From the NCBI GenBank assembly GCA_024220505.1, contig JAKZZE010000008.1, positions 1,674,001-1,738,000 on the forward strand: a stretch of DNA of 64,000 nt. Reading direction: 5' to 3'. This DNA comes from Rhizopus arrhizus. Its lineage: Eukaryota > Mucoromycota > Mucoromycetes > Mucorales > Rhizopodaceae. Made by a program: the position numbers and the translations under genes. The notes under the pieces were generated by a model. That model was not told the origin of the DNA and made no database searches. It saw only the letters and a list, made by a program, of their open reading frames with translations. Positions 10,975-22,765 of this stretch are shown piece by piece (position 1 is the first letter of the stretch; every line of letters starts with the position of its first letter).

Positions 10975-13900
10975 CTAATGAAATGGTGATTGTGAACGGT
11001 GGTATCCCTGTGGCACATATCCCATAGAAGGAGAATTCGTCATGGATGGTATATTGTAAGATGGCACCGAGTTAAATGCTGGTGAAGCCACTCGAGAAGG
11101 CTGGAATGGGTTTGAATATTTACTTTGTTGACTGTAATAAGAGCTTTGACTATATCCAGAGCGGTGAGAACCAACGGAAGCCGTATCATCAAAATAGGTG
11201 CCGTTATTCATGTCTTCATACATGCTTCGCTCATAGTCATCCCATGTCATCAGTGGTATCGACTTGCGATCGAATTTACCTTCGTCTGCCATGACTAACT
11301 TTTTGCCCTTGTCACCCATGACTACACGCGTGTTACCCCAGGAGAAATCATCAAAGTGCCAATAAGAATAAATGGGAATAGCAAACGAAAAGACAGGAAT
11401 GGCAAAAATGGATACAATCATCCATGCAATGTGCTCCCATTTTCGACGAAGCAAAAAGATAAGAGCCTGGAGACCGTACACACCGGCGATTGTAATGATC
11501 GACATCACAGGCACACCAGAGGTAGATTTGACCAAGGAATAGATGAGATAGATCAGGTACCCGACAATAGCAGGTTGAACCAAGGTACTCAGCAAATCGA
11601 GCATGACAACAAATCGCATAGAGAAACAACAGAAACCACACAATTGAGGCAAGAAGACGAGCTCACCCAGATTATGAATAGTCGAGTTGATCCAACGACG
11701 ACGTTGTGAAAGCAAGACACTCCATCGATCAGGCGCATTAGTGGCACATTGAGCATCAGAGACAAATTTGGTCTTGTAGGTAGGAAAGTGCTTGAGGATA
11801 AGCGTTGTCAGATAACGATCTTCGCCTAAATGAAGCAAGTTTTTTTTGTGCAGTGTGTCGACTTTATTGATAGCATAATCTTCAATGATCTGGTTGGATA
11901 TTAAAAGAGGTTGATTTTTCTGTGGTGAACGTATACGATACATACAGAAACAGCCAGGCAAACAAGTCACTGAACCAAATAAGGATTCAAATGCCTTGAT
12001 TAGATAATGTGAAATATAATATTCATAAACTTGAATCATCGTCACCCAACTGTCCTTTTCATTCGAAAGCACCGTCTCGCCACAGAGACCGATGATTTTA
12101 GCGTCATGAGTAAATACAGATACCAATCGATTGAGACCATCCGGCATAACCTCTGTATCTGCATCAACCATCATCACATACTCATAAAATCCAGGGTTGA
12201 CACCAATCACATTCTTGATTTGGTGATATAGCTCCAGTTCCATAGGTGTCATGGGTGAATTGAAGTGAACCTTGTTCAAGAACTGCATCAAGACCAGTTG
12301 ACTGTCTCGCTTACCACGGTTACCAGGCTTCTGTCGCTCACTTGGTTTACCTACTTTTACTACTACAATATAAGGAACGACATGGCCATGTGTTTCATAT
12401 AGACCAGAATAAATCTTGCCCATATTATGTTGTTTTTGTCCTTCACCAACAGAAAAGAACGAAAGCGCTTCAGGGTCCACATGAGGCTCAACTCCCAGAA
12501 TGTCAAGCACAATACGAGGCGTTGGTCGATCGTTGCCACCTCCTACAATCATACCATCGCAGATAATAAAGAGCAACTTGCGCTTATCATCATATTGAAG
12601 TGAAGCAATCGAATCAATTGTCTTTCTTAATTCATCTTCACTTTCAGTATAACATGGAATTTGACAAATGACAAACTTTTCATGCTTTTCTGGATCACGT
12701 CGTGTACCAAACTGAAGTGCTGCCAAGAACTTGAAGACAATGACCAAACAAAGAAAGACGGTGACAATGAGCAGTAGGTATTCGGCAAACAAACAACGAG
12801 CTGAATTACGTTGATCGACTGTACCCACATAATACAGATTTCTTAGACAGACCTCTTGTCGATACTTGACTTCCTTGTCCAAAGGAAGTGCATTCCAGTC
12901 ATTCGTCAGGTCCTGACCTGCCTTTTGGGTAAACAAGGTCACTACAGAATTATCCAAAAAGTTGAGTTCAGAGTTGTCGGGCTGACTTTGTCCAGCAGGT
13001 AAATCAAATCGACGACCACCCAGGATATAAAGTGTCAAGTCATAAACGTTGTTGTTTATAATAGCCCATGTACGAGGAGTGGTGATGCCAGACACATCGA
13101 CCGCATTTTCTGCCTGTTTCTTGATGTCCTTTGGTGTGTATCCCATATTGCCTAGCTTATAATTCTTTCGAAGATACATCATCTTTTCAAAGTACCAATT
13201 GGGCCTGGGATCGTCTGTGCTAGGCAAAAAATCGTGGTACTTTGCATTGCTATCCGTCAGATTCACATTGAAATCAAGTGTGACATAAGGATTCACTTGG
13301 CCTGTCACTCCTTGACATAAGGCAGACACTTGGACAGGGAACAAACTCGAAGCGTCTTTACCTCCGTATGCCAAGACTGCATTCTGTGGTATCACCTGAC
13401 TTGCCCAATGATGAGGAGCAAATTTTGTAAGGTCAAAGACCTCACCACGGATTGCTACATACGCATTGTCTTTATCCGCATGGTTTTGTAATTCAGATGT
13501 AGAGAAGACATCTTGATGAGGGCAAACCAAACTGCCAAAAAAGACCAAGAACCAAATGATGAATCCGGATGTCAAGAAAATGATTAGACAAAGTGTCATC
13601 TTTTCTCTCCATGCTATTTGAATATCAGGTCGTTTCATCTTGCCACATTTGACTAAGAATAAGGTTGGTATCCACCAAGTCATGAACCAAACAAAGTTGA
13701 GCCAGTGTCGTCGAACGCGTGATACCTGTTCTTCCTCTTCGGGAGCTTCTTCCTCTACGACGGCTGTAGGCAGCATTTGCTTCATTTCAGGGTTCATTTG
13801 ACTGTGGAACTCAGATCCATATTGCGATTCACTCTCAAGGAAGCTTTGATGCTGTAAATGATACAATTCGTCATTGTCAGATAAAAATGAGCGATTATCG

Positions 13901-16475
13901 TCCGTGTAAGCAGATCCAGGACCACGAGGTGGTTGTAAGCCGGCTGCCGCCGCCGCTGCTGTTGCCGCACCATGGCGGTAGCCATAGTCATTATTTCCAG
14001 CTAATAAAAACTCTGAATTGGAGCCAAAGGATACATGTGATAGATTATCAAAGCTTTGGTTTCTTTCCACATTGAGCATGGGTGCTGCTAAACTGGCCAT
14101 GTTCTCTGTATATCGATTCTCGTCTTTTTGTTTTTTCTGTTCTTCCTTTTCCGCACTTCTCAATTTGTTTTCTAATATTACCCAGGCAGCTTCTTCCAAA
14201 AATATCTTTTATAAGAATGAATACATTTTGTTCCTTATGAACATGTCTTTTTTATTTATATATATACCTTGGTTGCTCCCAGTTGGGCCTGTAATGAACT
14301 CCAACCAAAAAGTGCAATGGCTGCTTGGCATTGATCTTTAGGACTTGCAGACTGATCAATGCCTTCCAATAGGCTTGCATACCGTTCCAAGAATTCATCA
14401 TGAAAATAGGAGGTTGTATAACTCGTCTTGAGCTTTTCACACATCTGAGGTATCCCCCAGGCTCTGATCTGCGCCCTTACCTTTTGACTGTCAAACTGAT
14501 TGGGTGCTGCATGACCATTCGGTCTGATACAAAACACAAACCAAGGCACTGTTTCTTCCAATGTGACAAATAGGTCATCCAGCGATTTATTCAATTGAGA
14601 AAGGAGCATCGATACATTCTTTTTGGCATAGATCGGCCCTTCCTCAGGAATAGCAGTTGGTTCTAATGCTGTAGCAGACATTCGGTTGCGTTTGGTAGAT
14701 TTTGAGCGGCGCATGGATGGTCCACGAAGTGGCCCACTAGGTTGCTGAGCGTTCAAGATGGCATCTGCTTGCTTTGGATGGCGTTCAGTACTGATACTTT
14801 TATCTGCAAACAATTCTACAACAAAGGCATTGAATGAGGCTGGTGTATGTTCACTGCCCCGGATGAGCTGTACAAGTTCTGCATTTAAAATATCCTTGTT
14901 GGATTCCACAAAGTTATCGGGGCTGTAAGTTACCTGACCGGCGAAATGCTGCACGGAAAACAGACGTTGACCGGTTTCGGAGGATTTGAGAGAGAATGAG
15001 CTGTGGGTGTTGTTGTACTTGACAAAACTATCAAGCATTTGTAGATCCGTGTTTGAGGATTTGGCTGAACGGTTAGCTAGATCGGCAAGGCCGTGTTTGG
15101 GTCGAGCAAGCAATTCGACGCAGGCTTGATTATTAAAATAAGGAACGTCAGTCACAGGTAGCCCTTCCATTCTGTACTCTTCCGCATCGGCTTCAAAGAT
15201 CATACGTTGACAAAAGTGTTGAAGACGTTCATTAGCTAAATTGACACAGAATGAATTAAAGTTATTGTGAGATTGATTGTTTTGTAAACGAGGTCCCGGG
15301 AAATCCAAAACGCCAATAAAGCTGTGAGCTTTATCAGTGCATAGCTTGGTATTCAAGTATTCGACAAGCCAAGAGAATAAGAGTGAGTACAGGTCTCGAA
15401 CGATGCTATCCCTTTGCTGCGATGCGCCAAAGGAGTCTAAAATGATGGTGGTGACATCCTTTTTGATCATCAATGTTTTATAGGTCATCAGATTCTCTAA
15501 GGCTCGAGGATCGACACCCAAAAAGTCTGCACAAATATCCAATACGTCCGTATTCTTTACAAAAGCAGCCTCTTGCACAGTAGGATCATCTGTGAATTCC
15601 AATTGTCCTAAATGTAATAAACATGCCACAAATTGCCAAAGACGTGCCTGATATTTTTTGCTGATGCCTAATGTTTTCATTGCCTGCTTCAACTCCTTAA
15701 AGTGCTGACCCTCCTTTCCAGAAGCTGCCATACGTCTGGGTATATATCGATAAGTTAAATCATCATTGAGCTGAAGGATTGTTTTTTCTTCAGTGGTCGC
15801 TCCAGCAAAGATCTGATAAAACACATGAAAAGTCTGTTCGTGGCTTGGACACTGAGTCAGTCGAGATTTGTCTAATAAATAATTCAGGAGTTTGGCACCC
15901 GTCATCCGACCTCGCTCGTTAAATTGCAATTCAATGTACTTTCCAAATCGAGAGGCGTTATCATTTAAAGTTGTACGTGCATTACCAAATGATTCTAGAA
16001 CAAGCTGAGCACTGTTGATTTGTGATTGAAGTTTTGTTTCCTTTTTTTGTGAGGACAAGTGAACGAGGTGTTCAAGTATTAATCTAAAATTTTCAGTTTT
16101 TCCACTTCCGGTTTCTCCACTATAAATAAATCCGTCAATATCCATACCATTTTACATGCATCCTTATTACTTTAGTATAATAGACTGATCGATTCCGGTT
16201 CTTCTCATGTGTAAATAAGCTTGATTGGTTAACTTGTAGATATGTGTTGGTAAAGGTTTCAAGGAATCAGCGCTAGTGTCCTTATATTCAGTTACATAAG
16301 GAAGACTTTGTTGAGGTACTGGCTTGTAAGGGTTCACGGCTACTAAGGCAGAGTCACTGATCTTTGAATAAAGCACATTGTTTGCAAAATTTGACTTTAA
16401 ACATTGTGTCAAAGCATCTTCAGATTGTTGTTCCTGATCACATAGATCAAACTGACTTTTTAATTTGGTTGCCAT
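10975..16475 (-). CDS. Chitin synthase with N-terminal myosin motor domain (class V type)
   Basis: Three exons (16475-16171, 16119-14268, 14205-10975) join in frame to 1795 residues. Residues 1-718 form a myosin motor-like domain. Its P-loop GETGSGKT is created across the 51-nt first intron, and its end resembles TKVFL (here TKIFL). The chitin synthase part follows: membrane segments, a cytochrome-b5-like segment (AIRGEVFDLTKFAPHHW), then the glycosyltransferase domain with VDADTEV, EDRYLTT (about residue 1512) and QRRRW (about 1553). Multiple membrane helices follow. It polymerises N-acetylglucosamine into chitin at the plasma membrane; in filamentous fungi the motor helps deliver the enzyme to hyphal tips. 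The Ser/Tyr-rich tail ends without the DEK_C domain usual in ascomycete class V/VII enzymes. The gene is convergent with the M13 gene, 180 bp apart. Confidence 0.95.
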
Positions 16476-17113
16476 GACAAACTTTGCAACAAAGTCAAGC
16501 TAGAAAAGAGAGTTGAAAAAAAAGAGAGAGAAAGAGAGAAAGAGAGATAATGAAAAAAAAGAGGGAGTGAAAAAGAGAGAAAATTCGATTTGGGGGAGCC
16601 ACAGCGGACCAGAAAAGTCTTTTTTTTTTTTGAGTAACAGGCCAAAGGAACTAGTGGGTTTTGGCATGATTTTTGTGTCCATGTTTTAATACTTTTTTTT
16701 TTTTTTCCTGAAAAGTTTCTTAATAGCTAGTCTAATCTGTTTTATATAATAACACTATTTAAGTGTACCTTTTTATCCCCTGAAACATTGTATTTGCTTT
16801 TATTAAAATTACATTGACCAATTAAAAGCCATTTACGTATTTTTTTTTTTAAAAAAAAAAAACAATTCGTCCCAGTTCCAGATCAAAAGTTAAAAATGTT
16901 GCAAGTTTTTGCTTTGTTTTTGCTAAAGCGAGATGATAACATAAAAGAAGAGAACAGACTTTTAAGCAAAGTATATATTCTTCGGAGAGTGGTTAGTAAG
17001 GATGACATCAATCTAACGACCAAAAAAGAATGGTCACTTTTTATAGATCTCTTTTATTTGTTATTATTTATGTCTGTTAATCAATTGTGTTTGTTATTAA
17101 AAGAATAATTGAG
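16476..17113. other. Upstream region of the chitin synthase gene
   Basis: It contains an AG-rich tract just upstream of the start (about 16505-16590; CT-rich on the coding strand), a likely 5' leader, and several A/T homopolymers. A short open frame at 16896-17108 looks spurious. No other gene is supported. Confidence 0.4.
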
Positions 17114-17169
17114 CTGATACAGTCCGGCTGGTGGATATTATCGGTTACAAAAAAAGTAATTGGATGTCG
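17114..17169 (+). repeat. Left terminal inverted repeat of the 5.1-kb mosaic
   Basis: It matches the reverse complement of 22176-22231 with about six or seven differences over 56 bp. The core is CAGTCCGGCTGGTGGATATT followed by a TCGGTTAC motif. Confidence 0.8.
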
Positions 17170-17315
17170 TACCTAAGTCGATCCTTGTTGGCTCCGATAC
17201 GCCTTCCAATGTGGTACTAGCTCTCTGAGCCACGCTTTATTTTCTTTTAATTTAATAAAAAATAATTTTCCCTTTTCCCTAGAACTTTATAAACCGCGCA
17301 TCGTGGAGTTACTTA

Positions 17316-17583
17316 TGTCAGTTTCTAATAGTGACTATAATAATAATAACAATGTGGACTCCAACACAACCTTTACCCTCACGGAGGAACAACAAGAAGC
17401 CCTTTATCAGCAGTTTGCCCAAAGATATTATGGTATTTACATATGTAATAAAGTAATAATGTAAATTACTACGAACAATGATTGTCCAAATTGGGAATAT
17501 TGGACATTGTACTATGCCACCTCAAATAAAATTATATCCCGATCCACTCCAGAATATTATAACAAGTTCCTGGATCAGGATTA
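17316..17583 (+). pseudogene. Gag-like fragment of a retroelement
   Basis: A short open stretch reads VSNSDYNNNN...TFTLTEEQQEALYQQFAQRYYG. After frame breaks, a second patch reads NDCPNWEYWTLYYATSNKI. The composition is typical of retroelement gag leaders, and it precedes the reverse transcriptase fragment on the same strand. The assignment is tentative. Confidence 0.3.
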
Positions 17584-17849
17584 ATAATTACTTTATGAAA
17601 AGTTGTCAAACAATACCAATCCTATAAATAATTTATCATCTAATATCGATTAATAATCAATGATCATATACCGTGAATACTATTGTTTAGCCGTGGATAG
17701 AAAAGTATAAATACCCTCATATTTTTAACTTGAGTCTCACTTATTTTTATATTTGTTGATTGACTTAGTACTTTTTTATATTATAAACCCTAAATATCAA
17801 AGATATCAGACAGAACACCCAAATCAAGACGCTTCAACAAGAAGAAACG

Positions 17850-18874
17850 AAATCATGGAACTCCCAGAAGAAATATGGGACGAGCTCAACTCATCATCTT
17901 GGAATGAGTTACAATCCAATTCCAAACGATTTATCAGAGACACACAGAGATAAGTCGCTGGAGACTGGACAAAGACCCCAGTTATCAACAAACCATTCGT
18001 GGCAGACCTTAAAAGGTACCAAATGGAGGCAAAACAAGTCATCTCACGTAGATACGACGACTCAGACAAACTCAGGATTGTGGGTAGATCAGCAGCCGAG
18101 ATATTCGAAGGTTTCGGTGCCTACATGGAATCCAGAAACCAAGAAACATTCCTCCAAGCTATGGAAAAGGTTAGACGGTTATCTATCTTCAGCTTTGCTA
18201 CAAGCCAAGAAATTGACAGAGAGGTAAAAGAGCTTACCCTTACAGCCCTTCGTCTCCCACAACATACAAAACACCTGGAAGACCAACATGTGGAAGATGA
18301 CACCAAGAGTGTAGTAGTGCCAATACACCCAGCATCCCAACAATATTTAACCTTCAAACACCAGGGAGTGGTATATCAGTACAAGTCAATGGCGTTTGGC
18401 CTCAGCGTTGCCTCCAGAGTGTTCACCAAGATAATGTGTTATGCGTTAGAGCCATTACGAAGGAAAGATATCAGATTTGTGTATTATCTGGACGACATTT
18501 GTGATTTGGAAAAAACCAGCAAGAGAATGACTCAAGTAACGCAATTAATTACAAAACATTTGACCAAACTAGGTTTTCTCATCAACTGGGAGAAAAGTGT
18601 TCTCATCCCCAGCCATGCCCAAGAATTCCTTGACTTTGTTTTCAACACCAAGAAGATGTCAATTTCGGTTCCTGTGCAGAAATTACAGGAATTGATGATG
18701 AGACTGAAGCAAATATTGAACCATCCTCTTCAACAACGATCATGCAGATGGATAGCGAGTCTAGTGGTGAAGATGACGGCAATAGGGGAAGCATTACTAC
18801 ACCTGAGATACATGCAGAGAGGTCTAGCAAAATCATTACACCCACATCATCAAAACTGGGAATTAGAGTTATAA
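17850..18874 (+). pseudogene. DIRS-like retrotransposon reverse transcriptase, internally deleted
   Basis: The frame 17999-18874 contains VPIHPASQQYLTF, then YKSMAFGLSVASRVFTKIM and the polymerase active site FVYYLDDI, followed by KLGFLINWEKSVLIPSHAQEFL. This order and wording match DIRS/Ngaro-type tyrosine-recombinase retroelements better than Ty3 or Ty1. The palm segment before VPIHP, which should carry the first catalytic Asp, is missing: a gag-like stretch runs directly into it. RNase H, methyltransferase and tyrosine recombinase domains are not found downstream. A piece starting near 17850 in another frame (PEEIWDELNSSSWNELQ) probably belongs to the same element. Non-functional. Confidence 0.75.
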
Positions 18875-19010
18875 TTTTTCGTCTTTTTCTTTTGTAGGAT
18901 AGTTTTTACAAAAAACGGGTTTTGTTTCTAAGAAATCCAGAAAACATTAGTAAGTTCCATCCTTTCAGGAGAGAAAAGAATCAAAAACAGACTAATATTT
19001 GGTAACTCAA

Positions 19011-20354
19011 ACCTTACATTAACTATAGTCCTGAATACCACGATATTATTCGCTGTGGGAAAGGTGTCTCCTGGCGGCCAAACCTCGATGGTGATTTATA
19101 CAACCGACATATAGATCTTCATGATGAAGTATCGTATCCTCTCTCCAATACTGTAGCCGATTACGTTAGTTTTGTTGTGAACAGCGTAAGTGGCCACATT
19201 CTTCAACTTACAGTATAGATTCAATGATATTGATGATTTGTAATTTCTCTATAAAACCGATCTTATAGCCGAGCATTCTCGAGTTCAAAAGAAACTTGAA
19301 ACAATTACCAAATGCTGAAGATAATGTTGTTGATTTCTTGAAAGAAGTGCTTCGCTCCAGGTAAAGCAAAGTAATCTTTCTTTTACATGTTATCCAGAAT
19401 ATGAATCAAGCAAGGAACTCATACACTATATAACAGCCATTACCTTTATAGTACAATTCAAAATATTGAAGACGGAGAAGCCATGTTTAACGACATTTTG
19501 CTTTATCCTTTCTTAAAGGCAGTCTGCGTAGCAAGTAATGCTGGCGTACCACAATTCAAAGTGGGTGAGACTCAGCTCAGAGCAATGTCAAAAAAACAAA
19601 TGAATCTGAAATTGAAAGCGATGAATCAACTTTATACAAGGCAGATGGTATAATAAGTCTTTATAGCTTCAACAGATTAGAGGTCTTGCTTTTAGAAACA
19701 TCAGGCCACTTTGATAGCAGTGACAATTCAAAAAGCAGTTTTGATCATCACAAAGGCTTATTTGGTGCTTTATCGATGATTAAAGCTATTGCAGACAATT
19801 ACTCTTTTGGATCATTAGAGACTTTTAAGAACGTGAAAGTTTTTTTTGTTCATGCAGCAGGTATAAAAAGATGAATACTATTGACTTGTACCACTTTTTA
19901 TTGATTTCAAACATAAAATGTGAAATAGGAAAAACTGTTCGCCTTTGGTCTATGCGACACGTCCCAGAAGGACCAGTCTATGAACTTTGGTTGGAACAAA
20001 ACTATACTATAAATCCTTCGTTTGACGAAAGAGTTGAACAAGTCCCACTCACGATCAAATTTTATTGGACACTCAAGGTAAATATCTCCAATAGAGGTTC
20101 TCTTTTTAGGTAGAAAAAAAAAGAAAACAGGTATTAATAGACCTTTATTTTTGTAGTGCTTGATTGACGAGACTGCTAAAAATCTTGTGGCACTAAAGCA
20201 AGAACATATGAAAGTTTTAAGTGAGAATGCACTTACTTCTTCTTTACCAAAGGATAATTTATCCACTACCATCAGCTGTAGTATGCTGAAGTTGACAGAA
20301 GAGAAAGATAAGTCAGGAATCTTCCGTTTGGGGCCGTTTTATACTGTTCAATAA
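19011..20354 (+). pseudogene. Decayed gene of unknown function inside the mosaic element
   Basis: Open patches on the plus strand line up as one protein interrupted by possible introns and frame breaks: SPEYHDIIRCGKGVSPGG, PSILEFKRNLKQLPNAEDN, FNDILLYPFLKAVCVASNA, then ETSGHFDSSDNSKSSFDHHKG and LFGALSMIKAIADNYSFGS, then VRLWSMRHVPEGPVYELW and a C-terminal helical part ending at 20354. A frame break at an A-run near 19592 separates two patches. I recognise the ETSGHF / FDHHKGLFGALSM wording as a multi-copy protein family in Mucoromycota but know no function for it. It could be transposon cargo or a host gene caught between insertions. Confidence 0.45.
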
Positions 20355-20439
20355 ATCCAAGTAGTTTTCTTCATGTTTGATATATAATTTTAGTGTTTAG
20401 TAGTTAGTAAAGCTCAGAGGAATCATATATCATTCCCTT

Positions 20440-20441
<2 letters not shown>

Positions 20442-20505
<64 letters not shown>
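20442..20505. repeat. Run of 64 T
   Basis: This is an uninterrupted T homopolymer, by far the longest in the window. On the minus strand it would be a poly-A tail following sequence that ends near 20506, which is compatible with retroposition, but no target-site duplication was established. Length in the assembly may be inaccurate. Confidence 0.85.
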
Positions 20506-20508
<3 letters not shown>

Positions 20509-22110
20509 TTAATTTGACACAATGGGGATCAACAAAATCCGTCTGTATCGGAATTTTCTTTTGTTGGCTACATGGCCTTCCTTTAACTTCTCTTGTACTT
20601 TGTATGTTTCCTCTGATTTTCTTTTCCGTAAAAACTGAAACAATTCTACCAAACTATTCTTATCCTTGAAGTTCACTTTCTCCTTTCTCTACATTGCTAT
20701 TACAGACTAGGCTCGAGTTAAAGAATTATATGTCTATACAATTCGTGCTAAACATCTTTCGTTACCTTTCCCTATGGGCGGAGATGTTCCTAGCTGGCGG
20801 TTGCTTTATTGTAAAGTTTAAAGCTTGGCCAATCACATTCTGCAATCATGCATGTAAATCACACGCTGATGAGACAATATGATAACATACGGAAAATATT
20901 GTTTGTATCTTTTCATGAATATTTAGATTTCTAAATTTTCTCAAATCCTGTCTAGTACAAGCTTTCATTTACTCAATGGTCCCGTTCTACGGAGAATCAT
21001 TTGATGCCCACTGGTACATTTACTGCCAGGAATTTTGATCAGGGTTAGCTTGTTGCTGCTGTCGACATAACACTGTTAAAGAATGTTGCATGTAAATTGT
21101 TTATTAAATAGGTGAGTACTTTAACGTTGATGGACCCTTCTTTAAGTGCCCAGCATTGCGACCTTCTCAAATTTGCGCGAAACCTGATTTATCAATAGAA
21201 ACACCGTTGGCCATGTAATCGACGTCTAGATTGTTCACCATCTCTACCCATTCTGTTCTTGTTTGAATCTTCTCTGGAGTGTTTCTTTCTACTGACCCCA
21301 ATCGAACCTTTTCCAAAGTAAAAACCTATAGATTAGCCATATAACAATATAGCGTTCTTTTTGACACAGGTAGGTCCTCAAAAGTATTTATCTCATACAT
21401 TAATTGATCCATTGCAGTAGTGGGAAACTTAAAATAGAAATTGGATTCTAAATTTTTGGTTGCCTCTGTTAATTCTCCTTAAGGTTCAATAATTCTTGGG
21501 CGGTCTATATAGTCTTGAACAATGTGTTTGAGTCCTTTTTTTTTAGAATTTGTACTAAAATATCAACAGAGTTCCTAACTTCGGCTTCAAAATGAGGCTT
21601 TTTGACGGTAATTTGCATAATATTCCTCAAATGATGATTAAGTTGCGACTTTGATATAGAAAAATCCTCAATTTTTCTATAATGTCATCAGCAAAAAGCC
21701 GAGAATCATCATCTAGCAAATTCTTAATATAGTCCTCATGTTCCGCAGTGAAAGTGCTCTTTGGACCACTTTTATTCTTTGATTTTTATAGGGCACTTCT
21801 CCCGTCTTTTTGTGTGTTTTTCACCATCTTTTCGCAGTATGCGGGTTAATCAAGAGTTCTTTGGCAAATTTAGTGATATTTCCTTTCTCTTCAGGATTTT
21901 CAATCATTTTATCAATAAAATCCTCTCTTTGTTTGTCTGTATAAGTGTTGTAAACTGCTGATTTGACAGGCTTATCGTCTAAAGTTTTTGTTATTTTAGC
22001 CCCTTTCACTACAATATTTTCAGCAGATTTATTAGCCAAATAACTCTTGCGGCTAGTTATTGTTTCAAGTATAATGTTTGGGTCTGTAATTTCTGCTAAA
22101 ACACCTTATT
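20506..22110 (-). pseudogene. Remains of two different Tc1/mariner-type transposases
   Basis: From the right, the leader DPNIILETITSRKSYLANK is followed by a helix-turn-helix part (YTDKQREDFIDKMIENPEE ... LLINPHTAKRW, 22039-21821). Decayed frames follow, reading SGPKSTFTAEHEDYIKNLL and ISKSQLNHH-like words. Near 21560 the homology switches to a second transposase family: PVSKRTLYCYM, RLGSVERNTPEKIQTRTEWV and DYMANGVSIDKSGFRANLRRS, where IDKSGF corresponds to the first catalytic Asp context. Several stops and shifts occur. The part down to 20506 holds only unassignable open patches. The switch suggests insertion of one element into, or recombination with, another. Confidence 0.6.
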
Positions 22111-22206
22111 AACCGACAACCATTTTTTTATAACCGCCAATTACAATCTTTTGTAACCGACAATTTCATTTTCTGCGATATTCAATTATTTTCTTTGTAA
22201 CCGACA
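22111..22206. repeat. Subterminal short direct repeats of the mosaic element
   Basis: AACCGACAA or close variants occur four times: about 22111, 22133 (AACCGCCAA), 22157 and 22199. Similar CGACAAT units occur near the right end of the Fanzor-bearing element (3761 and 3824). Repeated subterminal motifs are often transposase-binding sites; that role is inferred here. Confidence 0.55.
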
Positions 22207-22231
22207 ATATCCACCAGCTGGACTGTATCAG
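22176..22231 (-). repeat. Right terminal inverted repeat of the 5.1-kb mosaic
   Basis: Inverted partner of 17114-17169. It ends ACTGTATCAG on the plus strand, with TA at 22226-22227. Confidence 0.8.
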
Positions 22232-22765
22232 TAAGGCGTTTAAATCAAATAGTTGTACAACAATTTCCAAATGAAGTTTTGTCAACAATAAAAATTAGTT
22301 GCCCGATTCTACATATTTTACGTAATTGATACCAGCAAAGTGAACGATCCAAATTACTTTACTGGACAGCACTTATTATACAGTCTTAAATACTACAAGG
22401 AAAAGACAAGATAATATATACGCGAATGAATAGTAAAAGTAAATAAGGAGTACAGAGGAAAGGAGGGGGGGGGATCTTTATAGTGGCTTTAAAGTTTAAA
22501 ATCCGAGAAACTTTGGCTAAATTTTAATAATAAAGGAGCACTGAAAACGCGATTGTTGCTTGAAGACTTGTGCTTCTCATCTTATAGAGTAGAACAAGTA
22601 AAAGAGTTTAAAATGCGTCAACAACAAAAAAAAGCCTTTTGGAGTTCATCAAAAACCCAGAGAAGTTTCAATACGAATCAACAGTTTAAAACAAAGTCTG
22701 TATTCAAGACAACTTTCAGTCACATAATTAATGATTCTATATAAGCAATATCAATGTTTTTATTA
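22232..22765. other. Spacer between the mosaic element and BUD23
   Basis: There is a G9 run near 22465. A 63-codon open frame (22553-22744) has basic, Q/K-rich composition and no recognised domain; I do not call it a gene. Confidence 0.4.

Larger units (their letters stand above)
17114..22231. mobile_element. 5.1-kb mosaic bounded by inverted repeats of a Tc1/mariner-type element
   Basis: The two ends are inverted copies over about 56 bp with a handful of mismatches. Both begin CTGATACAGTCC and contain GCTGGTGGATATT and TCGGTTACAAA. TA occurs at 17118-17119 and 22226-22227. Inside, in order, are a gag-like fragment, a DIRS-like reverse transcriptase fragment, a decayed gene of unknown function, a 64-T tract, and minus-strand remains of two different Tc1/mariner transposases. 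The right end shares its leader motif (DPN.ILETITS.KSYL) and CGACAAT subterminal repeats with the Fanzor-bearing element at 1-4 kb, so the two belong to one family. The interior is best read as an old element that accumulated nested insertions. Confidence 0.7.

Noticed and set aside
14018..14341. 107-codon plus-strand frame over the chitin synthase intron
   Set aside because: It overlaps conserved motor and chitin synthase exons on the other strand and lacks any domain.
16896..17108. Possible small gene beside the left inverted repeat
   Set aside because: Low-complexity hydrophobic composition, no homology wording and no promoter context; kept as spacer.
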